The translations under genes and the position numbers were made by a program. The notes below the pieces were generated by a model. It searched no databases. It saw only the letters and a program-made list of their open reading frames with translations, and had not been told where the DNA came from. From JAXGQD01 sp040766665 (GTDB taxonomy: Bacteria; Bacillota; Clostridia; Saccharofermentanales; Fastidiosipilaceae): 64,000 bases of DNA. Below are positions 51,223 to 60,451 of the stretch, piece by piece. Position 1 is the first letter of the stretch. Each line of letters begins with the position of its first letter. The DNA lies in the NCBI GenBank assembly GCA_040766665.1, contig JAXGQD010000004.1:1-64000 (forward strand), in the 5' to 3' direction.

Positions 51223-52428
51223 ATGCAGAAAATTCAGATGAAGACCCCCTTAGTCGAAATGGACGGCGATGAAATGACTCGCATCGTGTGGAAAGATATT
51301 AAAGATTTACTGATTCATCCCTTTGTCGAGTTAAAGAGTGAATATTTTGATTTAGGCTTGGAGGAACGCAATCGCAGCGATGATCAAGTGACCGTTGCAG
51401 CAGCCGAGCGCACGCTCGAGTTGGGTGTTGCCGTCAAGTGCGCCACCATTACACCCAACCAGCAACGCATGGAAGAATATACGCTAAAACAGATGTGGAA
51501 AAGTCCAAACGCCACGATCAGGGCGATTTTGGACGGAACGGTGTTTCGCAGTCCTATCGTGGTAAAAGGTTTGAAAAGCTTTGTGCCGGGCTGGAAGAAG
51601 CCAATTACATTGGCCAGACATGCCTATGGAGATATTTACCGCAATGTGGAATATCGCGTAGACGGAGCCGCAGAAGTAAGTCTGCATGTGAAGTACGCCG
51701 ACGGCCGGGAGCTTGAGTTACCCGTTCACCAATTCAGCGGTCCGGGTATTGTGCAGGGCGTGCACAATCTCGACGACTCCATTGCCAGTTTTGCCAGGGC
51801 TTGTTTTGCCTATGCTTTGGACAGTAAACAGGATTTATGGTTTGCGACCAAAGATACGATTTCCAAGATTTATGACCATCGCTTTAAAGATATTTTTCAG
51901 GACATCTTTGAAGCGGAGTATGCCGAGCGCTTTGCTGCAGCGGGCATCGAGTATTTCTACACCCTTATTGACGACGTTGTAGCGCGTGTGATGCGCGGTG
52001 AAGGCGGCTTGATCTGGGCTTGTAAAAACTATGATGGGGACGTGATGTCCGATATGGTTGCCTCCGCGATGGGTAGTCTGGCGATGATGACTTCTGTGCT
52101 TGTCTCTCCGAAAGGCGTTTATGAATATGAAGCGGCACACGGAACGGTGACACGTCATTACTATAAGTATTTAAAAGGGGAGAGCACTTCGACCAACCCC
52201 GTCGCCACAATTTTTGCCTGGACCGGGGCTTTGGCCAAACGCGCTGAATTGGACGAGTTGCCGGAATTGTTAGCTTTTGCCAAGAAGATGGAGGAAGCGA
52301 CATTAACGACAATCGAAAACGGAGCGATGACCGGGGACTTGGTCAGCCTCTACGAAGGAAAAGCAGAACGCCTGGATACCAGACAGTTCTTAGAGCGCAT
52401 CGCCGAACGCTATACCCAAATGGCGTAA
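51223..52428 (+). CDS. icd: NADP-dependent isocitrate dehydrogenase (mitochondrial-like type)
   Basis: A 401-residue enzyme converting isocitrate to 2-oxoglutarate with NADP. It shows PLVEMDGDEMTRIVW, ATITPNQQRMEEY, WKSPNATIRAILDGTVFR (substrate Ser and Arg), CKNYDGDVMSD (metal Asp) and EAAHGTVTRHYYKYLKGE. This is the homodimeric type shared with eukaryotes, not the E. coli type. No aconitase or citrate synthase is near; it probably supplies 2-oxoglutarate for glutamate synthesis. Confidence 0.95.
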   Translation: MQKIQMKTPLVEMDGDEMTRIVWKDIKDLLIHPFVELKSEYFDLGLEERNRSDDQVTVAAAERTLELGVAVKCATITPNQQRMEEYTLKQMWKSPNATIRAILDGTVFRSPIVVKGLKSFVPGWKKPITLARHAYGDIYRNVEYRVDGAAEVSLHVKYADGRELELPVHQFSGPGIVQGVHNLDDSIASFARACFAYALDSKQDLWFATKDTISKIYDHRFKDIFQDIFEAEYAERFAAAGIEYFYTLIDDVVARVMRGEGGLIWACKNYDGDVMSDMVASAMGSLAMMTSVLVSPKGVYEYEAAHGTVTRHYYKYLKGESTSTNPVATIFAWTGALAKRAELDELPELLAFAKKMEEATLTTIENGAMTGDLVSLYEGKAERLDTRQFLERIAERYTQMA

Positions 52429-52458
52429 TAAATCAAATCGGAAAATAGAGGATAAACG

Positions 52459-52968
52459 ATGAGTTACTTTGATGATTGGAACAAGAATATCGAGGCAAAA
52501 GACAGCAATGCTGGTTTGAGCGATTATGCACAGCGCTACTACGAGTTGGAAACAGAGGCCTATCAAAAAATCCTGGCAGCCTATCCGGAGGGTGAGTGGA
52601 GCGGTTCCGCTAAAGAACTGGCTGAGAAATTGGGTTTTGGCGAGTCCATGGATATCTTTCTGGGCTTTCTGGAAGGCGTCAACAGCAGTCTTGAGCAGCC
52701 ACTCGCTTTAGCCGAGGTGAATGACGATACCGCACTTGACCTGAGGATTGATTTTTCCAAACTCTATTGGAACATGCACGAAGCTTCAGCCAAATGGCTC
52801 TACGATTTGGAGGAATGGGAGAACGTGTTCAGCGAAGCGGAACGGGTGCAGATGACCAAAGCTTTCAACCGTGAGCATATCGCGGTCAGCGACAAAATCG
52901 GTCGCAACGATCCCTGTAGCTGTGGGAGCGGAAAAAAGTATAAGAACTGCTGCGGCAAGAGGAATTAA
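52459..52968 (+). CDS. SEC-C motif protein
   Basis: A 169-residue cytoplasmic protein ending in the zinc-binding SEC-C motif NDPCSCGSGKKYKNCCGKRN, the same module as at the SecA C-terminus. The first 145 residues are helical and acidic with no named domain. SEC-C adds binding to ribosomes or SecB-like partners in some proteins; the role here is unknown. It lies in a tight series with icd (30 bases) and asnS (1 base). Confidence 0.85.
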   Translation: MSYFDDWNKNIEAKDSNAGLSDYAQRYYELETEAYQKILAAYPEGEWSGSAKELAEKLGFGESMDIFLGFLEGVNSSLEQPLALAEVNDDTALDLRIDFSKLYWNMHEASAKWLYDLEEWENVFSEAERVQMTKAFNREHIAVSDKIGRNDPCSCGSGKKYKNCCGKRN

Positions 52969-52969
52969 G

Positions 52970-54367
52970 ATGTACGGACAAACAGAAATTAAGCAACTGT
53001 ATCGCCAGGCTGAAAGCTTCGCCGATCGTGAAGTGACTGTCGTGGGATGGGTAAAGAACCTGCGTGACCAAAAAGCTTTTGCTTTTATACAGATGAGTGA
53101 TGGCAGCTTTTTTACGCCTCTACAGGTGGTCGTCGATGCTCAGCGGGTTGACAATTACGATGAAGTGATAAAGCAAGGGGTCGGAGCAGCCTTAGTCATT
53201 AAGGGGTCCGTGAAACTCACGCCCGGGGCTAAGCAAGCGCTTGAATTGCAGGCCTCAGAAGTCAAAGTCGAAGGCGTCTCTGCTGCGGATTATCCCATTC
53301 AACCGAAACGACACAGTAATGAATTCCTGCGCAGCGTGGCCCATTTGCGCCCCCGCACCAATCTGTTCAGCGCCGTCTTTCGTGTGCGTTCTGAAGCCGC
53401 ATTAGCCATACACCGCTTCTTTGGTGAGCGCAATTTCGTTTATGTGAATACACCGATCATCACATCTAGTGATGCAGAAGGCGCCGGTGAAATGTTTCAG
53501 GTGACCAGCCTCGATTTGAAGAATCTGCCGCTCAACGAAGATGGCAGTATCGATTACAGCCAGGACTTTTTTTGCAAAAAGACTTCCTTGACGGTCAGCG
53601 GACAACTGAATGCCGAGACTTTTGCCCAGGCGTTTGCGAAAGTCTACACCTTCGGTCCAACTTTCCGCGCTGAACATTCCAACACCGCACGTCATGCAGC
53701 TGAATTCTGGATGGTGGAGCCGGAGATTGCTTTTGCCGATCTTGAGGATGATATGCGATTAGCTGAGGACATGCTGCGCTATACGATTAAAGAATTGATG
53801 GAGCGCTGTCCAGAGGAACTCGCCTTCTGCAATCAGTGGGTCGACAAAGGCCTGCTGGCGCGTTTGCAAAACGTGGCGGACTCGGATTTTGCCGTGATTA
53901 CTTACTCAGAGGCCATCAAAGAATTGGAGGCGCGCAATAAAGACTTTAAGTATCCCGTATTCTGGGGTGCGGATATCCAAACCGAACACGAGCGCTTTCT
54001 CTCAGAACAGCTTTTCAAAGGGCCGGTTTTCGTGACCGACTATCCCAAAGACATTAAAGCTTTCTATAAGAAACTAAATGAGGACGAGAAGACCGTACGA
54101 GCCATGGACTGTCTGGTGCCGGGCATCGGCGAAATCATTGGTGGCAGTCAACGTGAAGACGACTTGGCCAAATTGCTTAAACGCATCAATGAGATGGGCT
54201 TAAACGAAGAGGACTACTCGTGGTATCTGGATTTGCGTCGCTACGGTAGTACGCACCATGCCGGATTTGGCTTGGGCTTTGAACGCCTGGTCATGTATGT
54301 GACCGGTGTCAGCAACATCAGAGACGTTTGTGCCTTCCCCAGAACAACCGGTGCAGCGCACTTCTGA
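52970..54367 (+). CDS. asnS: Asparaginyl-tRNA synthetase
   Basis: A 465-residue class IIb synthetase. The OB-fold anticodon domain starts EVTVVGWVKNLRDQKAFAF; the catalytic part shows the motif 2 region TFGPTFRAEHSNTARHAAEFW and motif 3 GFGLGFERLVMYVTG. The linker segment PKRHSNEFLRSVAHLRPRTN fits AsnRS rather than AspRS. The ATG at 52970 follows AGAGGAATT. It ends in a strong terminator. Confidence 0.94.
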   Translation: MYGQTEIKQLYRQAESFADREVTVVGWVKNLRDQKAFAFIQMSDGSFFTPLQVVVDAQRVDNYDEVIKQGVGAALVIKGSVKLTPGAKQALELQASEVKVEGVSAADYPIQPKRHSNEFLRSVAHLRPRTNLFSAVFRVRSEAALAIHRFFGERNFVYVNTPIITSSDAEGAGEMFQVTSLDLKNLPLNEDGSIDYSQDFFCKKTSLTVSGQLNAETFAQAFAKVYTFGPTFRAEHSNTARHAAEFWMVEPEIAFADLEDDMRLAEDMLRYTIKELMERCPEELAFCNQWVDKGLLARLQNVADSDFAVITYSEAIKELEARNKDFKYPVFWGADIQTEHERFLSEQLFKGPVFVTDYPKDIKAFYKKLNEDEKTVRAMDCLVPGIGEIIGGSQREDDLAKLLKRINEMGLNEEDYSWYLDLRRYGSTHHAGFGLGFERLVMYVTGVSNIRDVCAFPRTTGAAHF

Positions 54368-54390
54368 TTCATTAGACATAAATAGGAATC

Positions 54391-54428
54391 TTAACCCTTC
54401 GGACAAATGTTTTGTCCGGAGGGTTTTT
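54391..54428 (+). terminator. asnS terminator
   Basis: Long arms starting AACCCTTCGGACAAA (54393-54407) and TTTGTCCGGAGGGTT, followed by TTTTT. Very stable. Confidence 0.9.
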
Positions 54429-54449
54429 AATAGCGAAAGGAGCGGATAA

Positions 54450-55193
54450 ATGATGAAGAAGAGGGAATATGGAAAAAACAGACCAAAAATGGCGGATTTG
54501 CCCCTAAGTGAACGGCCTATGGAAAAGCTGCGGGCGCAGGGACCGACTGCATTGTCTGACGCCGACTTGCTGGCGGTCCTCTTGCGTAGTGGCAGGCAGG
54601 GCAGTAATGCTTTGGACCTAGCCTACCATGTCCTATCCGGACAGCCGAAGGGCAGCAGCCGGGCTTGGGGAGCCTTGCGCGGCCGCGAGTTTTTACGCCA
54701 GGCTGATGCCCAGGAACTGAGCGCATTCAAAGGCATCGGGGCGGTTAAAGCCCAGCAGATTGTGGCTGCCATCGAATTGGGGAGGCGCGTGTACCTGCAA
54801 GCGGGACCGGAACAGCCGGTACTGAATACACCGGAAGCGGTATGGCAACTCCTCAAAGATGAGCTGTCCGAATGCGCACAAGAGGAGATGCGCCTCTTAT
54901 TACTGGATGTCAAAAACAAGCTGATAAGGATGGAAACAGTGGCAAAAGGCGGCCTTTCCTCCATGGTCATCCAACCGCGTGAGATCATGCGCTTGGCTGT
55001 GCGTGCCAATGCGGCGGCCATCATCATGGTGCATAACCATCCCAGCGGGGATCCCAAACCCAGCCAGCACGACATGGAGAGTACAGAAAAAATCAAAGCC
55101 GCAGCCAATCTGATCGGCATCCCCTTACAGGACCATATAGTGATTTGCAAAGACAGCTTTGTCAGCATCGCCAGACAAAACAGCTTGCTGTAG
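54450..55193 (+). CDS. radC: RadC/YsxA-type JAB domain protein
   Basis: A 247-residue protein: a helix-hairpin-helix region (SAFKGIGAVKAQQIVAAIELG) and a JAB/MPN metalloprotease-like domain with VHNHPSGDPKPSQHD. The former DNA-repair name rests on a misassigned E. coli mutation; function remains unsettled. All JAB zinc ligands appear present. The 235-base spacer 55194-55428 after it shows no feature I recognise. Confidence 0.93.
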   Translation: MMKKREYGKNRPKMADLPLSERPMEKLRAQGPTALSDADLLAVLLRSGRQGSNALDLAYHVLSGQPKGSSRAWGALRGREFLRQADAQELSAFKGIGAVKAQQIVAAIELGRRVYLQAGPEQPVLNTPEAVWQLLKDELSECAQEEMRLLLLDVKNKLIRMETVAKGGLSSMVIQPREIMRLAVRANAAAIIMVHNHPSGDPKPSQHDMESTEKIKAAANLIGIPLQDHIVICKDSFVSIARQNSLL

Positions 55194-55428
55194 TTTTTCA
55201 TTAGATAAAAGATGCATCATTAAGGGCATTTTGATACTTTACATAAAATAAATCTGTTTTTATGGAAAAAATAAGAATGCTCTTGTGCATGATGACTAAA
55301 ATATTAGAAAAAATCTATCTTCTATGTCAGCTTGTCAAGGCGGAGCAGTCTTTGTAGAATCAGAACAAGGGTCAAACGCAAGGCGGATGCCTGTTTGCTC
55401 TGATTATTCGGAAAGATGAGGTGATAAC

Positions 55429-55818
55429 ATGAAAATTGTGCTCCTAGCTGATCATCGCAAAAATGAGTTACTTTTGAATTTTTGTGTCGCATACAGCCAA
55501 ATTTTGGCACATCATGAACTGTTCTCACTGTTCCATACGGCAAGACTACTCGAACAATCCACGGACTTATCGGTCTTCGGCTTGGCGACGGATATCGTCG
55601 GAGGTCTGGATCAGTTAGCTTCTCGGGCGATGTTCAATGAAATAGACGCAGTCATCTATCTGAAGGATCCGCAACTGGATACTTATGACGAAAACAACCC
55701 CTTAATGAAGGCTTGTGATACCAATGTTATTCCCTATGCCAGTAACATTGCTGCCGCAGAAATTCTGGTTTTAGCCATTGATCGCGGCGACCTGGATTGG
55801 CGTAATCTGGTGCGCTAA
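55429..55818 (+). CDS. Methylglyoxal synthase-like domain protein
   Basis: A 129-residue MGS-fold protein: KIVLLADHRKNELLLNFCVAY, AVIYLKDPQLDTYDENNPLM and NVIPYASNIAAAEILVLA. Enzymatic MgsA has a GGDQQ phosphate loop with the catalytic Asp and a conserved His before EPDV. Here the loop reads GGLDQ and that His is absent, so activity on dihydroxyacetone phosphate is doubtful. It may be a diverged MgsA or an MGS regulatory domain. GAGGTGAT marks the start. Confidence 0.7.
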   Translation: MKIVLLADHRKNELLLNFCVAYSQILAHHELFSLFHTARLLEQSTDLSVFGLATDIVGGLDQLASRAMFNEIDAVIYLKDPQLDTYDENNPLMKACDTNVIPYASNIAAAEILVLAIDRGDLDWRNLVR

Positions 55819-55823
55819 GCAGA

Positions 55824-56279
55824 ATGCGTGCTTTAGTTCAAAGAGTCAGTTCTGCCTCCGTCAGCATAGATGGAGAAATCGTTTCCGAAATCGGTTTAGG
55901 TTTATTGGTCTTACTCGGTATCAGTGTGGATGACGGTAGAAAAGAGGCCGAGTACATCCTACGCAAACTCCCGCTTTTGCGCATCTTTTCTGATGCAGAG
56001 CACCCTATTAACCGTTCACTGAATGATGTGGGCGGTGAAATTTTATTGGTTTCGCAGTTTACGCTGTACGGCGATACACAAAAAGGCAATCGCCCCAGTT
56101 TCATCCAAGCAGCCAAACCTGCCGATGCAGAAGCTTTGTATCACTATGTTTGCGATGGTCTAAGCGCTCTGGGGGTCACGGTCAAGACCGGTGTTTTCGG
56201 TGCGGACATGCAAGTCAGTCTGGTGAATGACGGACCGGTGACCATCCTCTTGGAATCGAAGACGACAAAGCTCGATTAG
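55824..56279 (+). CDS. dtd: D-aminoacyl-tRNA deacylase
   Basis: A 151-residue proofreading enzyme that frees tRNAs from D-amino acids and glycine. It has MRALVQRVSSASVSIDGE, LLVSQFTLYGDTQKGNRPSF with the active-site Thr region, and the cross-subunit Gly-cisPro loop VNDGPVTILLES. It follows the MgsA-like gene by 5 bases. Confidence 0.95.
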   Translation: MRALVQRVSSASVSIDGEIVSEIGLGLLVLLGISVDDGRKEAEYILRKLPLLRIFSDAEHPINRSLNDVGGEILLVSQFTLYGDTQKGNRPSFIQAAKPADAEALYHYVCDGLSALGVTVKTGVFGADMQVSLVNDGPVTILLESKTTKLD

Positions 56280-56291
56280 GCCCTCCCTCTC

Positions 56292-56321
56292 TTGCTTTTC
56301 GGCTTTTGCCAGTGTTAGAAT
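56292..56321 (+). promoter_or_regulatory. Possible pheST promoter
   Basis: TTGCTT (56292-56297), an 18-bp spacer containing TTTTGCCA, and TAGAAT (56316-56321), just before the T-box leader. The -35 box is a weak match. Confidence 0.45.
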
Positions 56322-56324
56322 GTG

Positions 56325-56510
56325 CCCTAAACGGAAACCGAGTAGGTTTGTCAGCCCTTATTACAGAGACGGGAGCGCCGCTGAAATGCCCCGATAAGCG
56401 ACAGACTGAATTTCATTTTCGAGATATTGAAAAGTTTGAGTGCCGAGTAATCGGAATTCGGGTGGTACCGCGGAAACTTCCGTCCCGTTGTGGGATTGGA
56501 AGTTTATTTT
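56325..56510 (+). ncRNA. T-box leader riboswitch, Phe-specific
   Basis: The leader of pheST. The T-box core GGGTGGTACCGCGG is at about 56460-56473. A terminator with arms AAACTTCC (56474-56481) and GGAAGTTT (56498-56505) plus inner GTCCC / GGGAT is followed by an AT-rich T-run. A TTC codon followed by A at 56412-56415 in the expected specifier position reads as Phe, which matches the downstream genes. Uncharged tRNA-Phe should allow readthrough. Confidence 0.9.
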
Positions 56511-56522
56511 ATTGGAGGAAAT

Positions 56523-57563
56523 ATGGAGCTTTTTGAACAGCTGAAGCAACAACTGGAAGCCTTGCAGGACCGCTTCACAGCGAGCCTGGAGCAGGCACAA
56601 AGCGGTAAAGACTTAGAGGCTCTGCGTGTGAATTATTTTGGCAAAAAGAGCGAACTGAGCAGCAGCATGAAAGCGATGGGTCAGTTAGCGGCAGAAGATC
56701 GACCGAAGTTCGGCCAATTTGTTAACGATTTACGCGCAAACATGGAACTCCGTCTGAAAGAAAAACTGGGCAGCATTGCCGAGCGCGAAGAAATGGAGAA
56801 GCTCAAAGAACAAGCCATTGACATCACTTTACCGGTGACCGCCGGTAGCCGAGGGGCGCGACATCCGATTCAGCAGACCATAGACCTCATTTCGGATATC
56901 TTTCTGGGCATGGGCTACAGCATTCAAGAAGGCCCAGAAGTGGAGTATGTGAAATACAATTTCGAACTTTTACGTATACCCGAAGGTCACCCGGCCAGAG
57001 ATGAAAAAGACACATTCTATATTAATCCTGAAGTGATTCTGCGTACCCAGACTTCGCCTGTGCAAGTCAGGACCATGGAAACCGTTCAGCCCCCCTTTAA
57101 AATGATTTGTCCGGGTAGGGTTTATCGCACCGACACGCCTGATGCGACGCATTCGCCGATTTTTCACCAAATCGAAGGCATGGTGGTGGATAAGGGGGTG
57201 GCGATGAGCGATCTGGTCGGTACTTTGCAGCTTTTTGCCAGAGAACTCTTTGGTGCGGAAACGGAAATCCGTCTGCGCCCGCATCATTTCCCTTTCACCG
57301 AGCCGAGCTGCGAAGTCGATGTGAGTTGCTGGCGCTGTGGGGGCAAAGGCTGCTCCATGTGTAAAAACGAAGGTTTCGTGGAAATTTTGGGTGCCGGTAT
57401 GGTGCATCCCTGGGTCTTGGAACAAAGTGGGATTGATACAAGTGTTTATAGTGGTTTTGCCTTTGGGCTCGGTGTAGAACGCACCGCCATGGCGCGCTTC
57501 GACATTGACGACATACGTAATCTTTACGAAAACAATCTGGCGTTCTTGGAACAATTTAAGTGA
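56523..57563 (+). CDS. pheS: Phenylalanyl-tRNA synthetase alpha subunit
   Basis: A 346-residue catalytic subunit: N-terminal coiled coil (about 1-90), then the class II core with HPIQQTIDLISDIFLGMGY, RTQTSPVQVRTM, GRVYRTDTPDATHSPIFHQ (motif 2) and GFAFGLGVERTAMARF (motif 3). GGAGG just upstream fixes the ATG at 56523. The T-box at 56325-56510 controls it. Confidence 0.96.
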   Translation: MELFEQLKQQLEALQDRFTASLEQAQSGKDLEALRVNYFGKKSELSSSMKAMGQLAAEDRPKFGQFVNDLRANMELRLKEKLGSIAEREEMEKLKEQAIDITLPVTAGSRGARHPIQQTIDLISDIFLGMGYSIQEGPEVEYVKYNFELLRIPEGHPARDEKDTFYINPEVILRTQTSPVQVRTMETVQPPFKMICPGRVYRTDTPDATHSPIFHQIEGMVVDKGVAMSDLVGTLQLFARELFGAETEIRLRPHHFPFTEPSCEVDVSCWRCGGKGCSMCKNEGFVEILGAGMVHPWVLEQSGIDTSVYSGFAFGLGVERTAMARFDIDDIRNLYENNLAFLEQFK

Positions 57564-57572
57564 GGTAATTCA

Positions 57573-60007
57573 ATGATTGGTGTATTAAGCTGGCTGAAAG
57601 ATTTCACGCCGATAGAAACAGATATAAAGACATTCTGTGAGGATATGACCGATTCCGGCTCCAAGGTGGAAACCTATACCGTGGAGGGGGCAGATTTAAG
57701 CGGCATTGTGACCGGAAAAATCCTTTCCATCAGCAAACATGAAAATTCGGATCATTTGTTGATTTGTCAAGTCAATGTGGGTCAAGCAGAAGCCCTGCAG
57801 ATTGTGACCGGTGCTCCGAATGTGGCCGCAGGTCAGACCGTGCCGGTCGCCCTGGATGGTGCAAGTTTGGCAGGAGGGGTTAAAATCAAACGCGGCAAAC
57901 TACGCGGCGAAGTCTCCGAAGGCATGCTTTGCTCGGTGCAGGAGCTGGGTTACACGACGGAAGATTTTCCTGAAGCGGCTGCAGACGGCATTTTTATCCT
58001 GCCTGACAGCTTAAGGCCGGGTATGAGCATCCAAGATGCCTTGCATTTGGATGAGACACAAATCGAGTTTGAAATTACCTCCAATCGACCTGATTGTTTT
58101 TCGATGGAGGGTCTGGGCAGAGAAGCGGCAATCACTTACCGCCAAGCTTTCGAGCCGGTAAACCCGCAGGTCGTCGCTAAAAATCCACAGCATTCTTCGG
58201 AGTTTATCAAATTACGCAATCTGGCTCCGGAGCTTTGTTTTGCCTATCGTGGCCGTGTGGTGACTGATGTGCAAGTCGCCCCCTCTCCGCAATGGATGCA
58301 AAAACGCTTACGTGCCGCCGGTATGCGTCCGATCGATAACATTGATCGACATTACCAACTATGTCATGTTGGAATTACAGGTCAACCCTTGCATGCCTTT
58401 GATTTGGAAAATATCGGCGGGGCTGAGATTGTCGTTCGACGCGCTGAAGCAGGAAAGTGATTCGCACCTTGGACGAGCAGGACCGCAAACTCTCCACAGA
58501 CATGCTGGTCATCTGCGATGCGGAAAAACCGATGGCAGTTGCCGGCATTATGGGTAGCATAAACTCTGGAATTAGCGAGTCGACACGCACCATCGTTTTT
58601 GAATCCGCCACCTTTAAAGCGGATAGTGTCCGCGTCACCGCGCAAAGCTTAGGTCTGCGCACCGAGTCTTCCACGCGTTTTGAAAAGGGTTTGGATGTCG
58701 CAAGCACAGAAAGAGCCCTGAACAGAGCGTGCGAACTGGTCGAGCAGTTGTCTTGCGGTAAAGTATGTCAGGGCGCAGTGGAAGCCTTGGGCGAGCAACC
58801 GGCTGAACGGCTTATTGCCTGGGACTCCGACAGAATCAATCATTTCCTGGGCACCTCAATTGAGGCCTTAGAGATGGTCGATATTCTGGAACGTGTCGGT
58901 TGTGTGCGAGTCGAGCAGCATACGGACAACGCACGTATATATGGTGTGTTACAGATGCCCGGATACCGCCCTGATTTGGAAGTCGAAGCGGATTTGAGCG
59001 AAGAAATTGCACGCTTTCATGGTTATAACAAAATCCCTGCAACGCTTTTATCGGGGAAATCATTCACTCGCGGTGGTTTGAGCTACGAACAGAAACTGCG
59101 CGAAAAAATCATGGAAATCAGCTTAGGCCAAGGTTTTTATCAGAGCTACAGTTACACCTTTGAAAGCCCAAAACTGGACGATCTTCTGGACTTACCGGCG
59201 GATAGTCCTCTGCGCAACCACGTGCAGATCAAAAATGCTGCCGAGGACTATTCCGTCATGCGCAGTTCGATGCTGCCCAGCATGTTGAAGATTGCGGCAC
59301 AAAATGCGAAACGCGCGGTCAGCGAACTAAAAATCTTCGAAATTGGGACCGTTTTCGGAGCCCTGGGGGAGGACAGTCCTCTGCCGGACGAACGCCAAAA
59401 GTTAGCTGCGCTTGCCTATGACCTGGACGAAGATAAAAACAGCGGGGCATCCTTTTTCACACTCAAAGCCCTAGTTAACGAAATCGCCCTGCACTTCGGT
59501 ATCAAGGGTTTGCGCTGGGTCAATGAGTCCCCTTTGCCAGCGCTCAATCCTTACCGTAGCGGCGCCATTTACTTAAACGAACACTGTATCGGTTATGCGG
59601 CCTATCTTTTACCGCGCATTGTGAAACGTTTCGGCGCGCCCGAATCAACGGCTTATCTGGAACTGGATCTGCGTGATTTATTTACCGCAGCGCAACTCAA
59701 ACGCAGTCAACGGGCATTGCCCAAATTCCCTGCCGTCAAGCGCGACATTGCCTTCACTTTGGACAAAGCACTGGCTGCTGCCGATATCGAAGCCGGTATT
59801 ATGCAGGCGGGTATGCCCAATCTGCGTAAGGCGGAACTTTTTGATATCTACCAAGGTAAGCAGGTGGAGGCGGGCAAAAAGTCCATGGCCTATCGCCTCA
59901 GCTTCCGCAGTCAAGAGAAGACCTTAACCGACACAGAGGTCAACGAAAGCATGCAAAAAATCGTGCAGGCTCTGGCCGAAAAGTACAAAGCCGATATCCG
60001 CGGGTAA
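57573..60007 (+). CDS. pheT: Phenylalanyl-tRNA synthetase beta subunit, frameshifted
   Basis: Bases 57573-58460 encode the tRNA-binding OB domain (SISKHENSDHLLICQVNVG) and part of the B3/B4 editing domain; 58457-60007 continue with VIRTLDEQDRKLSTDMLVICD, GIMGSINSGISEST, the B5 and catalytic-like core, and a C-terminal anticodon-binding FDX-ACB domain (FPAVKRDIAFTLD). The break is at GCAGGAAAGTGATT (about 58453): one more A gives AGKVIRTL in one frame of about 812 residues, normal for PheT. The enzyme is essential, so a sequence error is far likelier than decay. Confidence 0.93.
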
Positions 60008-60077
60008 TTGGCCTTAGTTAAGCGATATTTCGCGAACTTTTGTCATTAAGTGGCAAAAGTTTCCAAGTAAAAACATT

Positions 60078-60114
60078 TCACCTCCGCCTATTATGAGAGC
60101 GGAGGTGATTTTTT
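60078..60114 (+). terminator. Terminator hairpin that includes the next gene's RBS
   Basis: TCACCTCCGC (60078-60087) pairs perfectly with GCGGAGGTGA (60099-60108), followed by TTTTTT, and the ATG of the next gene lies at 60115. The 3' arm carries the GGAGG ribosome site of that gene. The structure ends pheST transcription and, in any readthrough RNA, would also hide the ribosome site. Confidence 0.85.
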
Positions 60115-60451
60115 ATGGCGAGCACACTTGAAACAGCCCTGGTTTTTCCACTCAGTTTTGCCTTGCTTTTGTCTTTTAGTGCGCTGGTCTTCCCTGTATA
60201 CCGGCAAATCAGGGACGATGTGCAGACGGATCTTCCTGAGCTACGCGCCGCAGCAAGCGGCAGTGAAGCTTATCGTGCCTATCACAGTGAGCTGGGCAAC
60301 CCCTCTGGAATCGCACGTCGATGCTTGCAAAGACGACTTGCTGATGCTGCAAGATAGCGCTCATTTGTTTAAACGTTTCATCATTGCGGATGAACAAACA
60401 GATGCGTTGCAAACGTATGCTGCGATTAAAAGCAACGGTGACGAACCATGA
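60115..60451 (+). CDS. TadE-like pseudopilin protein, frameshifted
   Basis: It starts MASTLETALVFPLSFALLLS, a TadE-type hydrophobic head with the conserved Glu. After about residue 62 the frame breaks at GGGCAACCCCTCTGG (about 60300); removing one C continues ELGNPLESHVDACKDDLL to the stop at 60451, giving about 111 residues. The stop overlaps the next gene by 4 bases. It is probably a small secreted or membrane-anchored subunit of a Flp/Tad-like apparatus. Confidence 0.6.
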
